Of a stretch of 15,556 nucleotides of DNA, positions 6,398 to 12,423 are shown one piece after another. Position numbers and translations under genes: made by a program. Position 1 is the first letter of the stretch; the number at the start of each line of letters is the position of its first letter. The notes below the pieces were generated by a model, which saw nothing but the letters and a program-made list of their open reading frames with translations, had not been told where the DNA came from and did no database searches. This stretch comes from Actinomycetes bacterium (GTDB taxonomy: Bacteria > Actinomycetota > Acidimicrobiia > Acidimicrobiales > Ilumatobacteraceae): contig JAEZFY010000315.1 of the NCBI GenBank assembly GCA_023417265.1, positions 1 to 15,556 on the forward strand, written 5' to 3'.

Positions 6398-7936
6398 ATG
6401 GCGGTGACCGAAGACGAACCAGTCGAGCCGGCCGGCGATCCGCCGGAACGGCTGTCGTGGCCGCGCCTTGCGGCCGTGCTGATCGGCGTCGGTCTGGCCG
6501 GCGCGGCGATCGTCGTCTGGGTTCGCGACTCGACCGCCGACGAGACGCCGCTCGCCGAATCAACCAGCGTGCCGTACGTCGACGTGACGCTCACGCCCAC
6601 GTACCCGTTCCAGGACCCGCAGGCCAACCCGGCTCGCTCGGTGGCGCTCGGCTTCGTCGTCGCCGATCCCGACGATGCGTGCGCGCCGAGCTGGGGCGGC
6701 TACTACTCGCTCGACGAGGCCGACGCTCAACTCGAGCTGACGCGCCGGCTCGACCAGCTGCGTGGGGCCGGGGGCAGTGCGATCGTGTCGTTCGGCGGCC
6801 AGGCCAACACCGAGCTGGGGTTGGCGTGTGGCGACCTCGAGGCCCTCACCGACGCCTACTTGGCGGTCGTCGAGCGCTACGACGTCCCGGCGATCGACCT
6901 CGACATCGAAGGCGACGAGCTCGGCGAGCCCACCTCGCGGGAACGCCGCGCCGCCGCCGTGGCGGCGGTGCAGCGGGCACGAGCCGACGCCGACGAGGAC
7001 CTCGCCGTGTGGGTCACCCTGCCGGTCTCGCCCGGCGGGCTCACCGAGGCCGGCGTCGCCGAGGTCGATGCACTGCTCGCCGCCGGCGTCGAGTTGGCCG
7101 GCGTGAACACGATGACGATGAACTTCGGCAACGCCGACGAGCCCACCGCCGACATGTTCGCAGCCACCGCGAGCGCGCTCGAGCGAACCGCTTCACAACT
7201 CATCGACGTCTACGCCGCGCACGGCTCCACGCTCGACCACACCCAGGCGTGGGGGCGCCTCGGGGCGACGCCCATGATCGGCCAGAACGACGTCGCCGGC
7301 GAGATCTTCACCGTCGACGACGCCGTCAGCCTGGCCGAGCTGGCCACCCAGCGCGGGCTCGGGCGGGTGTCGTTCTGGTCGCTCAACCGCGACGCTCCGT
7401 GCTCGGCCTTCCCCGACGTGGCGGTGCTCTCGACCACCTGCAGCGGGGTCGCCCAGGACCCGCTCGACTTCGCGGCTGCGCTCGGCAACCTCGGCTCGGA
7501 CGGGCTCACGGTCGTCGCCGCGCCCGAGCCGGTGTTCGTCGACGACCCCACCCGTAGCCCGTATCCGATCTGGCGTTCCGACGCCGAGTACCAGGAGGGC
7601 TACAAGGTGGTGCGGCGCGGGATGGTGTACCAGGCGCGGTGGTACACGAGCGGCGAGGACCCTGCCGCGGCGAGCGTCGACGTGTTCGCCAACCCGTGGT
7701 CGTTGGTCGGCCCGGTGAGCCCCGACGACGAGCCCTTCACGCCCGCCACCGTGGCGCCCGGCACCCATCCCGAATGGGCCCCCGCCGAGCTCTACCAGGC
7801 CGGCGACGAGGTGCTCTTCGAGGGCCTGCCGTACCGCGCCCGCTGGGCCAACCAGGGCGAGCCCCCGCAGACGCTGTTTCCGGTGGCGTCGAACTCGGCG
7901 TGGGAGCCGCAGTTCGCGATCCCCGGCCAGCCCTGA
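6398..7936 (+). CDS. Membrane-anchored GH18 chitinase-like protein with two CBM5/12-like modules
   Basis: This 512-residue protein has a short cytoplasmic tail, one membrane segment at about 24-42, and the rest outside. Residues about 58-360 read as a glycoside hydrolase family 18 barrel of the Pyrococcus ChiA-like group: SFGGQAN (131-137) for the SxGG motif, IDLDIEG (166-172) for the catalytic DxDxE with Glu171 as proton donor, NTMTMNFG (237-244), and SFWSLNRD (325-332). The first Asp of the usual DxxDxDxE is Pro164 here. Two C-terminal modules (about 387-440 and 457-506) carry Trp/Tyr patterns of CBM5/12 chitin-binding domains, such as YQARWYTSGEDP and YRARWANQGEPP. The expected role is binding and cutting a beta-1,4-GlcNAc-containing polymer at the cell surface. 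The ATG at 6398 gives a clean N-terminus; earlier in-frame starts fall in the divergent gap or the GT2-EAL gene. It converges on the ALDH gene with a 22-base gap. Confidence 0.88.
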   Translation: MAVTEDEPVEPAGDPPERLSWPRLAAVLIGVGLAGAAIVVWVRDSTADETPLAESTSVPYVDVTLTPTYPFQDPQANPARSVALGFVVADPDDACAPSWGGYYSLDEADAQLELTRRLDQLRGAGGSAIVSFGGQANTELGLACGDLEALTDAYLAVVERYDVPAIDLDIEGDELGEPTSRERRAAAVAAVQRARADADEDLAVWVTLPVSPGGLTEAGVAEVDALLAAGVELAGVNTMTMNFGNADEPTADMFAATASALERTASQLIDVYAAHGSTLDHTQAWGRLGATPMIGQNDVAGEIFTVDDAVSLAELATQRGLGRVSFWSLNRDAPCSAFPDVAVLSTTCSGVAQDPLDFAAALGNLGSDGLTVVAAPEPVFVDDPTRSPYPIWRSDAEYQEGYKVVRRGMVYQARWYTSGEDPAAASVDVFANPWSLVGPVSPDDEPFTPATVAPGTHPEWAPAELYQAGDEVLFEGLPYRARWANQGEPPQTLFPVASNSAWEPQFAIPGQP

Positions 7937-7958
7937 GCATCTGCGGCTCGGCGGGCGA

Positions 7959-9485
7959 TCAGTCGATGTCGAAGTTGACGCCTTGGGCGAGGGGGAGCGC
8001 GGTCGAGTAGTTGATCGTGTTGGTGGCCCGGCGCATGTAGCCCTTCCAGGCGTCGCTGCCCGACTCGCGGCCGCCGCCGGTCTCTTTCTCGCCGCCGAAC
8101 GCGCCGCCGATCTCGGCGCCGGAGGTACCGATGTTGACGTTGGCGATGCCGCAGTCGCTCTCGGCGACGAAGCGCTCGGCCTCGCGCAGGTCGTTGGTGA
8201 AGATCGACGAGGCGAGCCCTTGGGGCACCGAGTTGTGCAGGGCGATCGCCTCGTCGAGATCGTCGTACTTCAGGGCATACAAGAGCGGTGCGAACGTCTC
8301 GGTGTGCATGATCGGGCCGTGTTCCGGCATCGCCACGAGCGCCGGGGAGGCGTAGTGCGCGTCGGGGGCGACATCGGCGAGCGACCGCTCGCCGCCGACG
8401 AGCACGTCGCCGCCCTGTTCGCCGGCCGCCGTGAGCGCGGCCTGCATGCGGGCGTACGCGTCGCCGTCGATCAGCGGGCCGACGAGCGTGCCGGCCTCGA
8501 GCGGGTTGCCGATCGGCAGCTTGGCGTACACCTTGGCAATCCGCTCGACGAGCTGGTCGTGGATCGAGCGGTGAACAAGTAGGCGGCGCAGCGTGGTGCA
8601 GCGCTGGCCGGCCGTGCCGGCAGCGGAGAACACGACCCCGCGCAAGGTCAGGTCGAGATCGGCGCTGGGGGCGATGATCGCTGCGTTGTTGCCGCCGAGC
8701 TCGAGGATCGAGCGGCCGAAGCGGGCAGCCACCACGGGGCCGACCTTGCGGCCCATCGCCGTCGAGCCGGTCGCCGAGACGACCGGGAACGCCGGATGGG
8801 CGACGAGCGCGGCGCCGGCATCGGCGCCGCCGAGCACGAGCTGATGCAGGTGGTCGGGGGCGCCGACTTCGCTGGCCGCGCGCTCGAACAGGGCGCTCAC
8901 GGCGACCGCGGTCAGAGGCGTCTTGTCGCTCGGCTTCCACACGACCGGGTCGCCGCACACGAGTGCCAGGGCGGCGTTCCACGACCACACCGCGACCGGG
9001 AAGTTGAACGCCGAGATCACGGCCACCGGGCCGATCGGGTGCCACGTCTCCTGGAGCCGGTGCCCAGGGCGCTCGCTGGCGATCGTGAGGCCGTGCAGCT
9101 GGCGCGAGAGACCGACCGCGAACTCGCAGATGTCGATCATCTCCTGCACCTCGCCGAGCCCTTCGGTGCGGATCTTGCCGGCTTCGATCGACACCAACTC
9201 GCCGAGCGCGTCGCGGTGTTGGCGGAGCAGTTCGCCGAGCCGGCGCACGAGCTGGCCGCGCACCGGCGCCGGCACGCGGCGCCAGTGGTCGAACGCCGCC
9301 GTCGCCCGTTCGGCGACGGTGTCGATCTGGTCGGGCGTCGTGGTGGGTCCGGCCGGGCCGAGCGATCCGCCGCTGATCGGGGTGCGGGCGAGTTGGTCGC
9401 CGGTTGCGCTGGCGCCGAGCTCGGCGAGCAGGGTGACGGTCCGCGCGGCCAGCTCGGTGGTGGTGGGGAGGGTGGTGCTGCTCAT
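7959..9485 (-). CDS. Aldehyde dehydrogenase, ALDH7 (alpha-aminoadipic semialdehyde dehydrogenase) type
   Basis: A 508-residue NAD(P)-dependent aldehyde dehydrogenase. Catalytic residues are all present: Asn161 (SAFNFP), Lys184 (WKPS), Glu262 (LELGGNN), the nucleophile Cys296 (GQRCTT) and Glu396 (TETFAP). ELGGNNA, GQRCTTLRRL and the C-terminal NYSTALPLAQGVNFD (492-506) are hallmarks of the ALDH7/antiquitin group, which oxidises alpha-aminoadipic semialdehyde (as piperideine-6-carboxylate) to alpha-aminoadipate. The gene starts 12 bases after the aminotransferase stop, so the two form an operon. The aminotransferase would make the aldehyde and this enzyme would oxidise it. No strong ribosome binding site is visible. 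The substrate is inferred from subfamily and context; other semialdehydes are possible. Confidence 0.94.
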   Translation of the reverse strand: MSSTTLPTTTELAARTVTLLAELGASATGDQLARTPISGGSLGPAGPTTTPDQIDTVAERATAAFDHWRRVPAPVRGQLVRRLGELLRQHRDALGELVSIEAGKIRTEGLGEVQEMIDICEFAVGLSRQLHGLTIASERPGHRLQETWHPIGPVAVISAFNFPVAVWSWNAALALVCGDPVVWKPSDKTPLTAVAVSALFERAASEVGAPDHLHQLVLGGADAGAALVAHPAFPVVSATGSTAMGRKVGPVVAARFGRSILELGGNNAAIIAPSADLDLTLRGVVFSAAGTAGQRCTTLRRLLVHRSIHDQLVERIAKVYAKLPIGNPLEAGTLVGPLIDGDAYARMQAALTAAGEQGGDVLVGGERSLADVAPDAHYASPALVAMPEHGPIMHTETFAPLLYALKYDDLDEAIALHNSVPQGLASSIFTNDLREAERFVAESDCGIANVNIGTSGAEIGGAFGGEKETGGGRESGSDAWKGYMRRATNTINYSTALPLAQGVNFDID

Positions 9486-9497
9486 CGTGGATCGGCG

Positions 9498-10814
9498 TCA
9501 GGCCGGGGTGGCAACCGTCGCGGCGAGCGCGTCGGCGAAGATGTCGACGGCGACGTCGGCCTGCTCGCGGGTGACCACCAGCGGCGGTGCCATGCGGATC
9601 GAGCGGGCGCCGCACGTCAGTACGAGCAAGCCGCGTTCGAAGCACGCCTGCTCGACGGCCGTGGCGAGTTCGCCCGACGACAGTTCGATCCCGATCATCA
9701 GACCGCGTCCGCGCACCTGCTCGATGGCCGGCTGGCGGGTGGCCAGCTCGGCCAGCCGCGTCATGAGGTGGTCGCCAACCGCGGTTGCGTTGTCGGCGAG
9801 TTCGGCCTCGACGAGATCGAGCGTGGCCAACGCCGCCGCACACGCGACCGGGTTACCGCCGAACGTCGAGCCGTGCTTGCCGGGCGCCCACTCCATGATG
9901 TCAGCCCGGGCGATCAGCGCGGCCAGCGGCAGGCCCGAGGCGAGCCCCTTGCCGGCGGTGATGATGTCGGGCACGACGCCGTCGTGGTCGACGGCCCACA
10001 TCTTGCCGGTGCGCCCGATGCCCGACTGGACCTCGTCGACCACCAGCAAGATGCCATGCCGGTCGCACAGCTCGCGCAGGCCGGCGAGCCAGCCCGGCGG
10101 CGGCACGATGTAGCCGCCCTCGCCTTGGATCGGCTCGACGAAGATCGCCGCCACGTCGCCCGGCTCGGTGGCCCGCTGGAAGAGCACCTGTTCGATGTAG
10201 TCGGCGCCGGTGAGCTCGGCCCCGGGCCCGCCGGCCACGGTGTCGTAGGCGTAGGGCGCGTGATACCCGCCGGGCGTGACGATGCCGAACCCGCTGCGGT
10301 ACTTGGCCTTGCTGGCGGTCAGCGACAAGCTGCCCAGCGAGCGGCCGTGGAAGGCGCCGTAGAAGGCGATCACGTTGGGCCGGCCGGTGTGGTGCCGGGC
10401 GAGCTTGAGCGCACCTTCAACGGCCTCGGTGCCCGAGTTGGCGAGGAACACCTTGGCCGGCTGCATCGGCACGGTTTCCGCCAGCCGGGCGCACAGCTCG
10501 GCGTAGCTCGGGTGGTAGAAGTCGGACGAGCAGTAGTGCAGGCAGTCGGCCGCCTGAGCCTGCACCGCCGCGGTGACCGCCGGGTGGTTGTGGCCGGCGG
10601 CGTTGACGGCGATCCCGGCGTTGAAGTCGAAGAAGCGGTTGCCGTCGACGTCCTCGAGCACGATCCCGTTGCCGCGGGCGACGACCAGCGGGTACACACG
10701 CGTCAGCGACGGGCTACTGAACTGTTCGTCGCGGGCGATCACCGCACGTGCGTTGGGCCCGGGCAGCTCGGTGGCGATGCGGGGTGTGTCGAGGAGGTCA
10801 GCAGCGGCGGGCAT
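9498..10814 (-). CDS. Class III PLP aminotransferase (lysine/ornithine/GABA type)
   Basis: A 438-residue fold-type I aminotransferase that moves a terminal amino group to a 2-oxo acid. PLP-site features are visible: SGTEA (127-131), FHGRS (155-159), DEVQSG (260-265) and the Schiff-base Lys289 in TAGKGLASG, with GSTFGGNP at 315-322. The N-terminus (PGPNARAVIARDE, SLTRVYPLVV, DVDGNRFFDFNAGIAVNAAGHNHP) resembles the archaeal and bacterial acetylornithine/4-aminobutyrate-like group, which includes omega-aminotransferases of lysine and ornithine. With the ALDH7 gene 12 bases downstream, epsilon-transamination of lysine is the best guess; GABA or 5-aminovalerate are alternatives. Two starts are possible: ATG at 10814, with CACAAT 6 bases before it, or ATG at 10832. 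I prefer 10814, since neither has a ribosome binding site and the former fits a leaderless start. Confidence 0.93.
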   Translation of the reverse strand: MPAAADLLDTPRIATELPGPNARAVIARDEQFSSPSLTRVYPLVVARGNGIVLEDVDGNRFFDFNAGIAVNAAGHNHPAVTAAVQAQAADCLHYCSSDFYHPSYAELCARLAETVPMQPAKVFLANSGTEAVEGALKLARHHTGRPNVIAFYGAFHGRSLGSLSLTASKAKYRSGFGIVTPGGYHAPYAYDTVAGGPGAELTGADYIEQVLFQRATEPGDVAAIFVEPIQGEGGYIVPPPGWLAGLRELCDRHGILLVVDEVQSGIGRTGKMWAVDHDGVVPDIITAGKGLASGLPLAALIARADIMEWAPGKHGSTFGGNPVACAAALATLDLVEAELADNATAVGDHLMTRLAELATRQPAIEQVRGRGLMIGIELSSGELATAVEQACFERGLLVLTCGARSIRMAPPLVVTREQADVAVDIFADALAATVATPA

Positions 10815-10844
10815 ACCGCCATTGTGGCACATCCGGTCCGCAAC

Positions 10845-10880
10845 GCGACAGGGCCGGAACGAACGTTCCGGCCCTGTCGC
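10845..10880. terminator. Perfect hairpin between PRC-barrel and aminotransferase genes
   Basis: Arms of 16 bases (GCGACAGGGCCGGAAC and its exact complement) flank the 4-base centre GAAC; counting the next G-C pair, the stem reaches 17. The hairpin starts 10 bases after the PRC-barrel stop and lies upstream of the aminotransferase start. Its placement fits a rho-independent terminator for the PRC-barrel transcript. There is no U-tract on the minus side, as is common for actinobacterial terminators. It would separate the aminotransferase-ALDH operon from genes upstream. Confidence 0.75.
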
Positions 10881-10889
10881 ATCAACGCG

Positions 10890-11228
10890 CTACCAGCCGA
10901 ACGGCCCGTAGTACTCGCCGTAGGCCGTACGGGCGTCGTCGTCCGACCACCACTCGTCGCGCCAGTCGGGGGCGCTCTTGACCTCGTCCTTGGTCATCGA
11001 GACGTACACCGTCTCGTTCTCGGCGTCGATGCGCTCGATGACGCCCACGGGAATCACCCGCTTCTTGCCGAAGATCCAGAACCCGGTGTCGACGACGAGG
11101 CTCTGGGCGTCGACCTCGGTGGTCGTCTCGTCCACCTTGCCGATGTGCCCGTCGGACGCCTCGACCCCGAACCCGACGAGGGCTTGGTCACTCAGGACGT
11201 CGGCGCGATAGCTCCACAGATTGGACAT
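10890..11228 (-). CDS. PRC-barrel domain protein
   Basis: A small 112-residue soluble protein. Residues about 14-80 form a PRC-barrel-like domain: GFGVEASDGHIGKVDE (19-34), then VVDTGFWIFGKKRVIPVGVIERID (45-68). Similar stand-alone PRC-barrel proteins are common in actinobacteria and their function is not settled; stress response and RNA or protein binding have been proposed for the fold. The tail is aromatic and acidic (DWRDEWWSDDDAR) and ends in GEYYGPFGW. The ATG at 11228 has a good ribosome binding site (GGAGA, about 6 bases upstream). A sigma-B/F-like promoter is proposed upstream, and a strong hairpin lies just after the stop, so this is probably a single-gene unit. Confidence 0.88.
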   Translation of the reverse strand: MSNLWSYRADVLSDQALVGFGVEASDGHIGKVDETTTEVDAQSLVVDTGFWIFGKKRVIPVGVIERIDAENETVYVSMTKDEVKSAPDWRDEWWSDDDARTAYGEYYGPFGW

Positions 11229-11288
11229 TGCTGTTCTCCTTGGGCTTCGTCGACCCGCACCGATTGCATCCGCGGGCCGATCAGGGGA

Positions 11289-11314
11289 GTACCCACTCGC
11301 CCGCTTGGCAACAC
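11289..11314 (-). promoter_or_regulatory. Possible sigma-B/F-like promoter of the PRC-barrel gene
   Basis: On the minus strand, GTGTT (11314-11310) and GGGTAC (11294-11289) are separated by 15 bases. This resembles the GTTT and GGGTAT boxes of the SigB/SigF stress sigma family. The predicted leader is about 50-60 bases and includes the GGAGA ribosome binding site. This is a pattern match only; the region is GC-rich and one base of the -35 box differs. Confidence 0.3.
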
Positions 11315-11330
11315 CCGGGCGTGGCGCGGG

Positions 11331-12002
11331 CTAGAAGAGGCGCAGGTCCTGCGGGCGGATGCCGCGCAGTTCGTCGTAGTCGACGACCACGACGTTGAAG
11401 CCGCGTGCCTCGGCGAGCACACGTGCCTGGGGCTTCACCTGCTGGGCCACGAACACGCCGCGCAAGGCGCCGAGCGACGAGTCGAGCTGCAGCCGTTCGA
11501 TGTAGCGGGCCAGCTGCTCGACGCCGTCGATCTCGCCGCGCCGCTTGACCTCGACGACGACGGTCGACCCGTCCGCACCCCGGCACAGCAGGTCGACCGG
11601 GCCGATCGCGGTCGGGTACTCGCGGCGAATCAGGGCGAGCCCCGGCTCGATCGCGTCCGGTGCGGCGGCGAGCAGCTCCTGCAGGTGCGCCTCGACGCCG
11701 TCCTTCTGGAGGCCGGGGTCCTCGCCGAACACGTGGGCGGTGTCGCTGATCACCTCGTGGAGGGTGATCGTGAGTGTTTCCCCGGCCGGGTTGGTGACCG
11801 TCCAGACGCCCGAGTCACCGTCGACCTGCTCGACCAGCTTGTTCGGCGCGTTCATCCAGTTGAGCGGCTTGTAGGCGCCGCCGTCGGCGTGGATCGCGAC
11901 GCAACCGTCGGCCTTCACCATGATCAGGCGGTTGGCCTCCGGGAGGTGGGCGGAGAGCCGCCCGGCGTAGTCGACCGAGCAGCGGGCGATCAGCAAGCGC
12001 AC
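11331..12002 (-). CDS. nucS: Mismatch-specific endonuclease NucS (EndoMS)
   Basis: Makes double-strand cuts at mismatched DNA and provides the non-canonical mismatch repair of Actinobacteria and some Archaea that lack MutS/MutL. The 223-residue length equals the family norm. The N-terminal DNA-binding and dimerisation part starts with MRLLIARCSVDYAGRL and has KPLNWMNAP at 45-53. The C-terminal RecB-like nuclease shows Asp137 (GPVDLLC) and Glu151-x-Lys153 (VVVEVKRRG), followed by EQLARYIERL at 162-171. The last residues, QDLRLF, match a beta-clamp binding motif, which in this family couples cutting to the replication clamp. The start is a GTG at 12002. The gene follows the STAS gene by 18 bases on the same strand, so the two are probably co-transcribed. 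Recognition is very secure. Confidence 0.96.
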   Translation of the reverse strand: MRLLIARCSVDYAGRLSAHLPEANRLIMVKADGCVAIHADGGAYKPLNWMNAPNKLVEQVDGDSGVWTVTNPAGETLTITLHEVISDTAHVFGEDPGLQKDGVEAHLQELLAAAPDAIEPGLALIRREYPTAIGPVDLLCRGADGSTVVVEVKRRGEIDGVEQLARYIERLQLDSSLGALRGVFVAQQVKPQARVLAEARGFNVVVVDYDELRGIRPQDLRLF

Positions 12003-12020
12003 GACGAGTCGCCGCGCGGG

Positions 12021-12332
12021 TCAGCCGGCTTCGACGACGAGGTAGTCGCTCACGCCGGCCACCTCGAGCAGCCGCGACACGGCCGCCGACGGGCGCTGGA
12101 GCACGAACGATCGCTCGGCGGCGAGCCGGTCGTTGTGCGCCTCGAGAAGTACGCGCAGGCCGCTCGAATCGATGAAGGTCACCTCGCCGAGATCGATCGC
12201 GAGATGGTCGCGGTCGGTGGCCTTGGCGATCGCCGCGGCTAGATCGGGGGCGGTCTGCGCGTCGAGCTCGCCAGAGACGACGAGCGCCGCATCGGTCTCG
12301 TTGATCACCATCGGCTCCATCGCATCGGGCAC
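12021..12332 (-). CDS. STAS-domain protein, anti-sigma-factor antagonist type
   Basis: A single STAS domain of 103 residues if read from the GTG at 12332. SGELDAQTAPDL (20-31) is the typical first strand-turn, and VTFIDSSGLRVLLEAH (51-66) holds the phosphorylation-site motif DSSGL, with Ser57 equivalent to the phosphorylated Ser58 of SpoIIAA. Such proteins bind an anti-sigma kinase when dephosphorylated and so free a sigma factor. No kinase or sigma factor gene lies in the window, so the partner is encoded elsewhere. The GTG is chosen because TAGCGT (12345-12340) sits 7 bases upstream, fitting a leaderless start; ATGs at 12320 and 12311 remain possible. A longer frame from 12464 would add a non-STAS Pro/Gly-rich tail and overlap the upstream gene. 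The gene precedes nucS by 18 bases. Confidence 0.87.
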   Translation of the reverse strand: MPDAMEPMVINETDAALVVSGELDAQTAPDLAAAIAKATDRDHLAIDLGEVTFIDSSGLRVLLEAHNDRLAAERSFVLQRPSAAVSRLLEVAGVSDYLVVEAG

Positions 12333-12339
12333 GGGCCGC

Positions 12340-12345
12340 ACGCTA
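12340..12345 (-). promoter_or_regulatory. Candidate -10 element of the STAS-nucS unit (TAGCGT)
   Basis: TAGCGT fits TANNNT and lies 7 bases before the proposed GTG start of the STAS gene. It would place the transcription start at the start codon itself. The surrounding 91-base gap (12333-12423) shows nothing else that I can support, and no clear -35. Confidence 0.35.
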
Positions 12346-12423
12346 CCGACTCGCGGGCCAGGTAGGACAACGGGACCGTGGCCGCCCGACTGCGCTGCGT
12401 CGTCCTCGCCGGGCACGCGGCCG

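Noticed and set aside
6246..6563. N-terminal extension of the GT2-EAL protein
   Set aside because: The added 106 residues are Arg/Pro-rich with no homology, overlap the GH18 gene and promoter gap, and ignore the good GAGGAG ribosome binding site before the ATG at 6245.
8796..12242. Very long plus-strand open frame (1148 codons) opposite the ALDH, aminotransferase, PRC-barrel and nucS genes
   Set aside because: It is a shadow of well-supported minus-strand genes in high-GC DNA; its translation is Arg/Gly/Val-rich with no recognisable motif.
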